Made by a program: the position numbers and the translations under genes. Source: Cheiracanthium punctorium (lineage: Eukaryota; Arthropoda; Arachnida; Araneae; Cheiracanthiidae). Taken from it: a DNA stretch of 64,000 nucleotides. Numbering within the stretch: the stretch's first letter is position 1; each line of letters opens with the position of its first letter. The DNA lies in NCBI GenBank assembly GCA_038373885.1, contig JAWZYV010015814.1, positions 744,001 through 808,000 of the forward strand, in the 5' to 3' direction. Below are positions 43,495-55,190 of this stretch, one piece after another. The notes beneath the pieces were generated by a model, which saw only the letters and a program-made list of their open reading frames with translations, had not been told where the DNA came from and ran no database searches.

Positions 43495-44199
43495 ATATAT
43501 ATATAACTAACAAGTAAAACACAAAACATACTACAAATAAGACATATATATATATATATATATATATGTAATGTATAAAAATTTAATTTGGGTTTTACTA
43601 GTTTGGGTATTGTTCAAGCGGGTACTTTCACTGTAAGTTTTGCTTTCCTGTCATACTTGCCACGCGCGCTCTGGAGTTATGTTTTATTTATTTTGTTATT
43701 TCTCAGACATCGGGCCGTCGATTCTGAGTTCTTTAGATGTACACGTGTCCCTACGCCTTTGTAGCCCCGGATGCGGGTCATGTTGGTAAATGTGTGTGGT
43801 TCGATCAGAGATAAGAGAGAGGCGGAGTTATGTCTTCGCAAACCACGTGGTGTGGTAAGCGTAAATACTCCCGCACATCGAAAATCGAGAGACTTCTGCC
43901 ACTGGAACTGCTTAATGAGTCCACGCAGATTCTTGTACCCGCCTCCCCTCCCCTCTTCTCATTCTAAATTGTAACTTAAATGTAATGTTCAATAAACCAT
44001 ATTACCTGCCTTAACTCTGAAACTTTACTTGAAATATCTGACGTCACATATATATATATAAATAAGGACACATGTACCAAACAATACAAATTTTCAATCG
44101 TTAATAAAATACTTTTTTATTCATCCACTCAAGTTCAAATACATTTTTTTAAAACTTGTAGTGGATGACACTGGATGTTAATACAGTTTTGGTCCCAAT

Positions 44200-45110
44200 C
44201 AACTGGATAATTTATCTACAGGACCGCACAAAAGATTCTAAATACATTAAGCTCAGAGCTTATGGGCAGAAATTCATTAAACTCGCATATCTCAAAAACT
44301 ATTAGACGTAGAATATTGAAACTTTATATTCAGGATTGTTGTAAGATCTAGTTGTGCACCCGCCATTTCGGTGCCATTCGACTGGATAGTTTATCTACAG
44401 GGACGCCCAAAAGATATTAAATACATTAAGCTCTATGGGCAGAAATTCATTAAAGCGTATTTTAGAGGTATTAGGCTAGTTCAAACGACTCACAAGTGAT
44501 TTATGCTGTTAAGGATTACAAAATGAATTTGATTGTCTTTATCATTTATAGTGCTGCTACAGGAACACTCAAAAGATTTCTAACACTTTACGGTCAGTGG
44601 CAGTTTTAGGGACATTCATCCATTTCAAGTACAATACCGTCCAACCACATAGTTAGGTAATGGTCCGACCACGGTCACGTGCCTCCCTCAAGAATTACGC
44701 CAAAAGTCGCCAAGCTTAGCGACTTTTGTACGTGTGTATGTATTTTACTCTCAAATCTCAAAAACTATTAGTCGCAGAATGTTGGCATTTGTAGATTGTT
44801 GTAACATCTAGTTGTGCATCTCGATTTTTGGTTCCAATCTACTGGAGAGTTTAAATTACAGGACCATCTAAAAGAATTTCATTACATTAATGTCTATGAA
44901 TCTTCAATATATTACATCTGTAGTCAGTCATTGTTTGGTCCATGCCCAAAACCTCGCCATTTGTCTTCGACCTTGGCGAGTTTTGATGAAATATGACCAA
45001 ATTTGGCGCCAAAAATTATTTCGCATAACTCTAAAACTTTTAACCGTAGAATGTTGAAATTTTGTATTTAGAACTATTCTGACATCTAACTGTGCATCTC
45101 TCTTTTTTTT
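44200..45110 (+). repeat. Tandem-rich element T, copy 1
   Basis: Collinear with about 49880-50870. It carries repeated modules with CATATCTCAAAAACTATTA, AGAATGTTGAAACTT, ACATCTAGTTGTGCA and ACTGGATAGTTTATCTACAG, then AAGTCGCCAAGCTTAGCGACT and one GGCGAGTTTTG unit. Direct orientation relative to copy 2, about 5 kb away. Unclassified; no ORF. Confidence 0.75.
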
Positions 45111-46005
45111 TTTCCAATTCCTACTATTAGGTCACACTCTCCCTATATATATCTTATTCAAATTTTCAGTCGTTAATAAAATACTTTTTATTCATCCACT
45201 CAAATTCAAATAGTTTTTTCAAATGTTAATTCATTAATTAAATGTAATTAATTAAATTTAATAAAAAGTAACTAAAATAAAACTTTTCTTTGTTGACCTA
45301 AGTAGGAATTGACTTTTTTTTTTTTAAATATCTTACTTGTTTATATGTTAAAAGAAGGAAGTTGTGAAAGAAAATTAACATTTGAAATGTCTAACTGAAA
45401 TTTAATCAGATGTCACAAGAAGCATGAGTTATGGATATCACAAACAGCATGTTCTCTTTCCAACATGGACAAAAATTCTAAGGTCTTAAAACTTTTTCAT
45501 TTCATGGAATGCCTTGAAGAATTACCATTTTTACTGGCGGAAAGAAACGGAACCTCATTTTTTAAACACTTTTTTAAAAGTAGAATTTTTATTTAAAAAA
45601 CATTTAACTATTTTAAAAATAGATTAAAAATTTCTCTCGGATCGAAATAATTTTTAGGCATTTCTTGCCACACCTCGCTTTGATTCTGGCTACTTTTTTC
45701 TTTTTTCCGGCAGAGTTGGCAATACTAATCATAACCCTTCTTCAGAACAGTTTGCCATTTGAGTGTGATTTGAAATAAAATAATTAAAACTTAAAAATTT
45801 TATATTTAGTGCGCACATTTTATTATTTTATTTATTTTGTTATTGTGTGTATTTCTGCATTTATTTTATATTTATTTATTTATTTTTATATTTTATTTTT
45901 ATCTACCCCCTATCCCTCCGCCAGAAAATTCCGAGTACTTTAAAGCACCAGTAAGTTAATGTTCTGTATAACAAAAACGCTCAAAATAACTGGTGTTTAA
46001 AAGAT

Positions 46006-46192
46006 AAACTAATAAAAACTTGGTAAAATAACACCATAAAAATTACTTGTTCGAAACAACTGCATGACCGTTCAAGTAACTTTACTTCAAGTAACTTACT
46101 TGAACTGTAACTTTAGTTCAAGTAACTTAATCAAGTAACTTTACTTGAACGGCCTTTTTAAGGTATTATTTTACAAAGTTTTGATTAGTTAA
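46006..46192. repeat. Long palindrome (foldback), about 187 bp
   Basis: AAACTAATAAAAACTTGGTA faces TACAAAGTTTTGATTAGTT, and CCGTTCAAGTAACTTTACTT faces AAGTAACTTTACTTGAACGG. The centre holds further CAAGTAACTT copies in both orientations. Likely a foldback element. Confidence 0.65.
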
Positions 46193-46260
46193 AATGTTCT
46201 GTATGTTTTATATTTATGTTCTAAAAGCTTTAGATGAAAATTGGATAAGAATATGAAATA

Positions 46261-46404
46261 CAGTGAAACCTCCGTAAGTTGGACACCTACGGTTCCCTCA
46301 AAAAGTGACCAACTTTCAGAGGTGTCCAAATTATAGAGGTATATTTCTATATTATGGACATGTTCCGATCACCAGAAAAGTGTCCAACTTGGGAGTTTCC
46401 ACTG
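46261..46404. mobile_element. pogo-like MITE, 144 bp, TA target
   Basis: The ends CAGTGAAACCTCC and (other strand) CAGTGGAAACTCC, with TA on both sides and an inner AAGTTGGACAC motif at each end. The ends match the pogo/Tigger pattern. Confidence 0.75.
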
Positions 46405-48000
46405 TAATAAATAAATAAAAGCAGTTTATGGATATTGTATGATATAATTTGATTTAATAAAAATTCATTCGATATAATTTGATGGTTTGTAAAAGTAACT
46501 GCTTCTGTCTCACTGGGTTGCAATTAAAACTTAAGAAAAAAAAAATAGTTCAAAGTAGAAGTTGAAGAGGAGCGTAAGGGAGATTCCCATTGCACCCCCT
46601 CCCCCACTTCATTCGACAATAAAAATACTGTACCCAAACACAAGACGACTGCAAAAAGTAATCAAAGCCTACTCATCAAAGGAAAGCAGGAAAAAGAGAG
46701 TTGTAGGTGCTCCCCCTTCACCTTCTCTCCATCACATCCTATACTTTTTTCAAACTATTTACTTTTTCCTTTTTATTTTAATCCAACGAGGCAGCAGCAG
46801 ACGAAAAATCAGAGAAACACATTTTTTTGTTGTTGTAATACCGGCAACAAACCAGTTCTTTTTTATTTCTGCTTATTCTTTTTTTCCTAAGGAGGAAACT
46901 GGTTCGTTTGTGCAAATCTTAAGAAGGAAGGAACAAGAGTTAAAAATTAACACCAGCGTAAAAGAGAAAAAGGACAGTAAAATAGAAAAAAAAAAAATCA
47001 AGGTACAGAGTAAGAATAAGACGGGGAGGGAGGGTTTCATAAAAAGAAGAGTGAAAGGGGGGGGGGGAATACACTGAATATTAATGGTCATGTGGGAAAC
47101 TGAGTTCACGGGCAAGTCAGCATGATACGCATACAGGAAGAATGGAAAAAAGTGCACCTGGAAATATATGGGTTACCGGGTAAGAGATTGGATAAATTTT
47201 AAAGCGATATGCTGTAGCGTTGTGAGCACAGGTATGGGGAGGGGCCTGATTAGGTTTGCAGCTTGAGGTTGGGTACTCAATCCCTGTACTGCGGAAGGAG
47301 TAGAGCAGCGCTCTTCCAAACTTCATTCAGCGGAATCTCAGGGTTCAAAGCTAATGCTGTCAATTAAAATTTGAAACAGGACACATGTTTCGTCACTCTG
47401 AAATGAACACCGAGGCCCTAAAATGATTACAAGAATCGTGCGTAGATGACAATTCTTTAACTAGTTGCATTCTGCCGAATTTAAGATTTTTTAAATTGAT
47501 TTTGATATAACAGACAAAGCTACACAAGGGCTACCTGGTTAAAGGAGGAGGATGCCTTGGCGGAGGACTTTCTTGGATGCTCTAACGGGTATTCATGTTA
47601 CATCTGGAAGCAGGAACGTGATTAGTGTTTTCCGGCCCTGGGCAGAACGTATTCCGCGGCTCAAGACAAAGAATAATTCCAGGTCTTTCAAATTTGTCTA
47701 CTTACTAAATAGTGGCTCTTGACCTCCCCCCCCCCCCCCAAGTAAAACCCCATTTTAATCAAGATTTTAATGCAATGCGTATCCATTATGTAAAAGCTGC
47801 ATTCCAGTTACTTCCCATGCTGTAAATTAAAAAAAGAAAGCTACACACGAAATTACAAATTCTGTATTTTTTTCTCGGCTTTGCTTACTGATGTGCAGTT
47901 TTCAGTTGTAGGCCAGGAAGTTTATTTGACTACTTGATATCCATGAATTCAACAGTTTTTTAGCGGCCCTGGGCGGCTGGCCAGTTTGCCACCCACTAAG
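46405..48000. other. Intergenic stretch without supported gene
   Basis: Contains a 171-codon open frame (46562-47077) of low-complexity Lys/Phe/Pro composition that I do not accept as a gene. A G9 run at 47048-47057 and a C13 run near 47727. No delimited transposon. Confidence 0.6.
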
Positions 48001-48130
48001 CACGGCTCTATGTAGAAGAAACCGTCCTATAAACTCCGGACCGTTAGATTGACAGCCAAGTGGTAGGTCAAAACGCCAGACATTTACATTTCGTTCATTG
48101 ACCGTGCTCAACGTCTTATTCGCTCGGCAC
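48000..48130 (-). repeat. tRNA-derived SINE fragment
   Basis: The minus strand reads TGCCGAGCGAATAAGACG, an A-box-like block, at about 48111-48128. It continues to GTTTTGACCTACCA and CAATCTAACGGTCC. Same head family as 9727-9815. Confidence 0.5.
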
Positions 48131-48257
48131 TATTAGAACCAATTGCAATGCTTCAAAGATATGCCGAGAAATATAGAACTAAACTAAGAAGTATTTCTTT
48201 TCTTCATTTGTGTGAGTTGTGAAAATAAACTTTGTCTCGGGTATTTTTTTTTTTTTT

Positions 48258-48348
48258 TTAATTAAGGGAAATCAAAAAGCGTGACTGGTGTTACACAGAA
48301 GAATCTTCTGAGTAACATCAGTCGCGCTTTTTGATTTCCCTTAATTAA
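48258..48348. repeat. Near-perfect 91-bp palindrome
   Basis: Two 45-base arms with three mismatches and a one-base centre. They start TTAATTAAGGGAAATCAAAA and meet at CAGAAGAATCTTCTG. A loop this small fits a palindromic element better than a microRNA precursor. Confidence 0.8.
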
Positions 48349-49265
48349 AAGATTTTTTATATTGAGAAATAATAACAGTATAGTACTTATTTACGATACT
48401 CTTGATGAATTTAAATAAATAAATATATATATTTCAAGCCACTGGTGAATTTCAAAGGTTACAAATGTAGTAAAATTGTAACGTCAGTCACCATGGAATG
48501 ACCCATAATCTTTCCGGTGCGTCTTTTCTTAAGCCGTACTATGTGTATTTTATAACAAACAGTGAGCAATTCCAAGACGAAATTCTTCAGCACGGTATAA
48601 TTTGCTAAGTATCCTGAGCTTCAGAAAATTTTATGATCAATTGGTATTGGTTTACTTCACGGACATATATATATAGTGGGTTTATTAGGTCTGGAAACCC
48701 ACCCCCCTTAGACAAAAACGCTAATTTTGGCCGAATACCCACTTTTTATATTCCTGCCTTAAAAAGTATACGCTAAACATACTTTTAAATTTCATACAAA
48801 ATTTTGAAAATTTTATATTAAATTTATATTAATCTTGTAAGCTCTACAATTTAATGAGTAAGAAAGTAAATTTACGTAAAGAACATAAAAAAAAAAATTA
48901 TAATGTGTAGTTAAAACTTTTTACAAAATATTTAATGTAAAATTTACAGTAAATTTAGTTTATACACCCCCTTCTATGTGAAAGCTATAGCCTACGTCCG
49001 TGGTTTACTGTTTGTTTATTATAGTGCATAGTAACACTCGTGAAGAGAAATCTAAAAGCGTTCCAAGTCTTGGCATAGTTATTTTACTTTAGACCAGCGC
49101 CTCCCAACCACTGGTCTGCGGACCGGCGATGGTACGCCAGACTTACTGACGATTGACGTATATCAAATTTATTTAAAAATCAGCAGCAAATGTCGTTTCA
49201 ACTAAAAACGGATAATTGTGAAGCACCTGATTTCATTAAGTACATGTATGTATAATATTTAATAT

Positions 49266-51130
49266 TACTTTTTACTTCCTTGTACGTAGTATAAGGAAGT
49301 AATGTGATCCCGAAAAATTTTGGGGGCCAAATTTCGACAACAAACAAAAAAAAAACGATTTTGACTATCTCTAAATTTAATTTTAAAAATTTTTTTCGAT
49401 GCATCCTATCGTAGGCTAGCATGCACGATCATATTAACGCGTCTGCAACTCATTTTGACCAGCGGCGAGTCTGCTGTGGCCAGTTTTTCCATGCCGTCTG
49501 TACGTACGTACGTATGTATGTAACTCGCATATCTCAAAAACTATTGGTCGTAGAATGTTGAGATTTGATATTTAGGATTGTTCTATGATCTAGTTGTGCA
49601 CCTCCCCTTTTGGTGGCAATCCAATGGATAGTTTATGTACAGGACCGCCCAAAAGATTCGAAATACATTACGCTCTATGGGCCGAAATTCATTAAACTCG
49701 CCTAACTCGAAAGCTATTAGGCGTAGAATGTCGAAACTTCATATTTTGGATAGTTGTAACATCTAGTTGTGCACCTCTCCTTTTGGTTCCATTCGACTGG
49801 ATAGTTTATCTACAGGACTGCCCAAAACATTCGAAATACATTACGCTCAATGGGCCGAAACTCATTAAACTCGCATATCTCAAAAAAAATTAGGCGTAGA
49901 ATGTTGAAACTTTATATTTAGGATTGCTGTAACATCTAGTTGTGCACCTCCCCTTTCAATTCCATTCGACTGGATAGTTTATCTATAGAAACCGTCCAAA
50001 AGATTCGAAATACATGAAATTCATCAAAGCGTTTTTTAGAGGTATTGGGCTATTTCAAACGACTCAGAAGTGATGTATGCTGTAAAGAGTTAGAAAATGA
50101 ATTTCTCCATTAAAAAAAGTGTCTTTATCATTTGTAGTTCTGCTACAGGAACACTCAAAAGATTTCCAATACATTACGGTCAATGGCAATTTTAGGGGCA
50201 TTCATCCATTTCAAGCACAATACCGACCTACCACATAAGTTAGGTAATGGTCCGACCAGGGTCACGTGCCTCCCTCAAGAACTATGCCAAAAGTCGCCAA
50301 GCTTGGCGACTTTTGGTGTACGTGTGTGCATATTTAACTCTCAAATCTCAAAAACTATTATGAAATTTCATATATAAGAATGTTGTAACATCTAGTTGTG
50401 TATCTCGATTTTTGGTTCCAATCTACTGGAGAGTTTATATACAGGACCACCGAAAAGAATTTTAGTACTTTAATGTCTATGGACATCTTCAATATAATAC
50501 AACTGTAGACAGTCATTGTTTGGTGCATGCCCAAAAACTCGCCGTCTGTCCTCGACCTTGGCGAGTTTTGGCGAAATATCGCCAAATTTGGCGATAGTCA
50601 GTCATTTGGTCCATGCCCAAAGTATCGCCATTTGTCATCGTTCTTGGCGAGTTTTGGCGAAATATCGCCAAATTTGGCGATAATCTGTCATTGTTTGGTT
50701 CATGCTTAAAATCTCGCCAAATTTCGTCGACATTGACGAGTTTCGCCGAAATATCGCCAAATTTGGCGCCAAAAATTATTTCGTATTTTGTATAACACTA
50801 AAACTTTAACCCGTAGATTTTTGAACTTTTGTATTTAGAACTATTGTAATATCTAACTGTTTTCCATATCTTTTTTGACAGCAATCGACTGAGAATTTAT
50901 TTACAGGGTGAGCCAAATGACTTTAAATACATTGAGGTGTATGGATGCATTCAATTCATTGAAAGTCTGTGGTCAATGACTACTTTGGCTATCCCCAAAA
51001 TCTCGCAGACTATCTCAAGTTTGTCGGCTTTTGGTGAAATATCGCCAAATAAAGTGTCAGAAGGAAATATTTCAAATTGAACTCAGCTTGGCGATATCGA
51101 AATATTTGTCTAGAAATCGCTAAACCTTAC
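49266..51130 (+). repeat. Tandem-rich element T, copy 2 (longer)
   Basis: Starts with a small hairpin, ACTTCCTTGTACG...AAGGAAGT. It then has about five modules of 150-175 bp (near 49523, 49697, 49871, 50340, 50785), a perfect palindrome AAGTCGCCAAGCTTGGCGACTT within 50288-50313, and three units of about 86 bp (50516-50770) with TCGCCAAATTTGGCGA. No ORF of note. Class unknown. Confidence 0.75.
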
Positions 51131-51384
51131 TATTATTGATATTTTATCTCTTTCAAACAAATAAGTTTAGAGGAAGTGCGTCGAAAATATTTTTGATCTA
51201 ATGGACGTGCAAGGAAGTCATGTGTTGGACACAGATTTTTTTTTAATAACGAGCGGGCACTTGCAGGTTAAGTTTACGTCACTACAAAGGTCCGAAGGTA
51301 TTGGTCATTCTATTAGAAGGGCACCAAATGGGCAACGAACATTACACCCTATGAAGGGACAGACAAGTCAATCAAACCCAAACT

Positions 51385-51595
51385 TGGGCGCCCATAAGGG
51401 GGCAAGGTAGGGCACTTGCACTCCCTCGCCCCTCCGGTAACCTTTTGTATCGTCTTATGATGCAAATAAAAATGCATTACAAAACAAAATTGGAAATCCA
51501 ATGGTTACAAATGTGAAATTTGCCCCCCAATCCCTGTCTAGATATTTTTTTTTATGTTTGCCCTTCCTTAAAAAATTTCTATGGGCGCCCATGAA
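51385..51595. mobile_element. Possible MITE inside a tRNA-like SINE head
   Basis: TTGGGCGCCCATAAGG and TATGGGCGCCCATG form inverted ends. The right flank continues on the minus strand as GAACCCGGACC-complement, a B-box-like sequence, with TAGTGTAGTGGCTAC (about 51630-51645) as an A-box-like block. The target duplication is not clear. Confidence 0.45.
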
Positions 51596-52447
51596 CCCGG
51601 ACCTAAGATGCGGTAGAATGGTTCTGTAGCCACTACACTACATGGGCGGCTTAATAATATTTATTACTTTTGGCTGACGCTAGTTCTCGAAAAATTTTCC
51701 TATTTTTAAAGAGGAAACGAGTCTTTACGGATATATATATATAGGAATTTTTTTGTTCCAAGCAGTCTTTGAGTTCATTAGGTTAAGCTGTTTTTCGGAT
51801 ATTAGAGAATCGGGTAAATGAAAACTAAACTTCACAAATGGGTACCAGTGCTTTTTTTTTTTGGGGGGGGGGGGGGGTTCAAAATCAAAATTTAAATGCA
51901 CCCCTGAAAGGGTTAATGCGATGCATTCATAAATGTCTGAGTCCAATTCAGGTGTTTTGGCGCGACACTATGAGGCAGTTCTTCCAACCCATCTGTCAAG
52001 ACTTCCGCCGAGCGATTCAGCTGTTACCGTTTCCCGGCAGCTGCCGACTCCTTCAGACCAAAAAAGAAAAAAAAAGAAAGGGGGGGGTGCTGTTTGCCCA
52101 ACAGGCTGCATCTTCCCATGCCGCTCCGTGAAAAAAGGGAAGAGGAGATCTAATAATAAAAATAATATACGCATAAAAGAAATCAGTGGGAAAACTCGTG
52201 TGATCGTTCAGGTAAGTAGCAGCAGCAGCGAAACCGAAGATATTTCGCTGGGGATGGGATGCAAATGGGAAAGCTGCACCGGCGTGGGCAAAACTGTAAA
52301 AAAAAAAAAAAAAAAAAAAAAGTTACCGGCTTATAGTACACTGTTTGTAATAGAGACACATTTCCATACTTTCCGATCCCGAAACGGCCAGAACGCAAGG
52401 AATTCGTCTACTAACACAAAGAGAATTTCAACTACTGACATCTTTTT

Positions 52448-52765
52448 TTAACCCTCTGAAGCGAAAGCATTTTCACATCAATATAGAAGACCCATTGGAT
52501 AGACTGCCCAACACTGATAAAGTGAAGTTGCTGCCATCAATCCATTTAACTACTAACAATGCGGCGGCCAGTAGAAAAAACCAATCTAGCTGCGCCAGAA
52601 TACTTCTTTTGCACCGTTGTCGCCTGATAGACGATCCGATCGACCGCCATGTTGTTGGTAGATAAAAGGATTGATGGCAACGGCTGCATCTTTTCACCTT
52701 TGGGACCATCTCAACCTAATATTTTGCGACTAGCAGCGAAAGCGCTGACATAAGGTGGTTTCACG
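52448..52765. mobile_element. FB family MITE, copy 3
   Basis: Starts TTAACCCTCTGAAGCG at a TTAA, with GCATTTTCACATCAATAT and inner inverted blocks CCATCAATCCATTTA and GGATTGATGGCAACGG. It ends near AAGGTGGTTTCACGGC, parallel to copy 1. Confidence 0.7.
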
Positions 52766-54419
52766 GCACAAGCATCGCGCGCCAAACGGTTATAGTTGAT
52801 AAGTGTTTGCGATTTCGGTCTGACGGTGCTGTAAACAGTGGCGGATACAGGGGAGGGGCTAGGGAATTTCAGCCTTCCTTCAGAAGACACTGCTTACTGG
52901 TAACATTTTGCCTCATTGCACACTTTAAGTCAAATGAACTCTTTTTTATGAATTAGCCCCTCACCAAAAATATTTACCTTGCGCAACTTATGAGCAAGGT
53001 TTCAGACTTTCTATTTCTAATAAAGCAAAAATTAATGTACAACATTCACACAAATAAAAAAAAAGAAAGTAAGAAAAAGAAAATAATAAAGAAAAAAAAA
53101 AGAAAAATGCTGTGAAAGACAATGCGTGTGTATGGAGTTCACAATTATTCTGTTAGAGAAAAGCACAAAAGAATTTCGAGACATTAAGATCTATGAGCAG
53201 TCATTGCTTAGGTAAAATTTAGTGATGCGAATCCATAAAAAAAAAGTCAATATTGCAGAAGTTTATGACAAATCCATGGTAAAAGGACAGAATTAACATT
53301 TTATAACTCTGCAGAACTCTCTCACATACAAAATAAACAAATAAAACAAAATCTAAGAGACCAAATTTTAAGGGAAATGACTGAAAAGAAATTTCTTATT
53401 TAAGATGTTTTATATACTGTAACAGATCCGAAAAATAAAAGCAGGCTTTACTGGGAAGAAATTTCAGGGTAGCAGAGAACGGCTAAATCGTGGCAGCACA
53501 GGACTCGTTTTGGGACCTCAGTACAGTATTTTTTCCCCCCTTTCTTCATCAAGTAAAAGTTTTAATACAGTTGCAACAACAACCATACTAAAAATAAGTG
53601 ACAGAGAGAAAAGAAGATAATTAATAGGTGTGCACATAATTTTTCCGAAAGACGTGAGATAACTCTTTTTCAATTTTAATCTTGAACCCAGAGTTAGACT
53701 TGTTAAGATTAATTTCTGCGCATTGCGTTCTTCTAGAGTAAGGCTGCGTCCTGTAGTGAACCATTCAAAGACACAATCTTGGAAGCAACGCCGAACACAG
53801 GAAAGAATCATAATCCAGAAATTAATTTACGAAGCTGGTTCCCTTTCAAAAAAATTTCTTGTTGTATATTATTAAATTTATAGTTATTAGTAATGCATTT
53901 TTTCTAAACTACACTTGTGTAATAGCATTTATTACATACATTATTATACTCAAATTACTGCAGCAAGTCATATTAAATCATTAGCATCATTTACAAATTT
54001 ATTTTTAATGAATTGGGCAACGCAAGTAGTTTTTTTATATAATCAGTTATTTGAAAAAAATAAATCATATAAAATTAATAAAGAAATTTGTAAAATGACA
54101 TACACAATTAAAAATATTATAGTACGATTGGTGTCGGCTGGTACAGAAGGTCCACCCAGTTTCAACTTTGAGGGGAAAAAAAAAAAAAAAAAACGGCTCC
54201 AACAGTACAGGTGTGCGCCGCCGCGCCACGCCGCCGGGCATTTGTACCATGCCAACGGCGCCGCCGTACAATCGGCTTCAAAAAAAAATTTTTTTTAAAT
54301 TGTACCTAAACTTTCAACTTCTTACTTTTTTCTGGATACTTCTTAACCTTTTACAGGCCAATGTTCCTAATTAAGAAAATCAAATGAAAAATTTACTGAA
54401 AAATAAAATTTAATGGATA
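52766..54419. other. Intergenic stretch without supported gene
   Basis: An isolated hAT-like left end CAGTGGCGGATAC at 52836, A-rich tracts (53050-53105) and a minus-strand frame at 53518-53811 with two hydrophobic stretches but no recognised domain. Confidence 0.55.
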
Positions 54420-54720
54420 TTGACTTGAAAAATGAGCAGATCTAAGTTAAAAGATGACTCGATTTTTTTTGAAATGGAAGTTGCATTTCTATCATTAGTG
54501 GGAAACTAGACAAAAAAAAAAAAACATAAAAACAGCTATTTTTAAATTTTTACAGAGCTTCTTGATACTCCCCCCCCCCCTCCAAACTTAATTCATATCT
54601 TCACCTAAATGTAAAATTAAATCTTTCAGTAATTTTTAATATTTCACTTATTATTCAAACTACCCATCACTATATTCCATTTTTGAAACCAATGTAAAAT
54701 TCTGTCGGAAGTCACTAGTT
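54420..54720 (+). repeat. Dispersed repeat R2, intergenic copy
   Basis: Collinear with 15025-15310. This copy has gained longer A and C homopolymers. Confidence 0.75.
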
Positions 54721-54993
54721 TTCCGTGGTTTCCTTCGAAACTTACCGTAGATACGGGCTAGGACCCCTAAGAAAGACCCCCCAAGGAGGGCACCCCACCG
54801 TTCAGTCTAGAGCCCACATGTAGCTAATTGGCCGTAATCCCCGTAACTACACAACACAAATACATCATACTCAAGACTAGTTTTCAGAGTTAAAAAAGTC
54901 TCATATTAACGCCAATTTACACATTTATAATGCGCCAATACACATATATAATGCGCGTGTGTGTGTTTGTACGCATACACCCGTTTTCATTAT

Positions 54994-55047
54994 GCTCTTT
55001 GTAAAAAAATTTCCCACGCAGCTCTTTGTAAAAAAATTTCCCACGCA
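54994..55047 (+). repeat. Exact 27-bp tandem duplication
   Basis: GCTCTTTGTAAAAAAATTTC followed by CCACGCA occurs twice without a gap or mismatch. Recent, or an assembly artefact. Confidence 0.85.
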
Positions 55048-55190
55048 GCTAGATGAGCTATTCGATCGGCCGCCATGTTTGCTGGTAATTAAAGGGTAAC
55101 GGCTGCATTTTTTCAGCGTTCGGCAGTCTACCCAAAGGGTCGTCTCCCTACACTGACGTGAAAATGCTTGCGCTTAAACTGGTTAACTGA
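55048..55190. mobile_element. FB family MITE, copy 4 (one arm)
   Basis: GGTAACGGCTGCATTTTTTC, CGGCAGTCTACCC and CACTGACGTGAAAATGCTTG run to GGTTAA: the inverse of the left arm of the other copies, ending at a TTAA. Confidence 0.6.

Noticed and set aside
46562..47077. 171-codon open frame on the plus strand
   Set aside because: Low-complexity Lys/Phe/Pro composition over A- and T-runs, no domain, no splice or promoter support, and it ends in a G-run.
48258..48348. MicroRNA precursor
   Set aside because: Arms meet with a one-base centre, too small for a hairpin loop. A palindromic element is more likely.
51933..52451. 172-codon open frame on the plus strand
   Set aside because: Contains two poly-Lys tracts from A-runs and no recognisable domain. 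Overlaps repeat-like sequence and could at most be an untranslated exon.
53518..53811. Minus-strand 97-codon frame with two hydrophobic stretches
   Set aside because: No family recognised, no splice partners, and hydrophobicity is common in T-rich frames.
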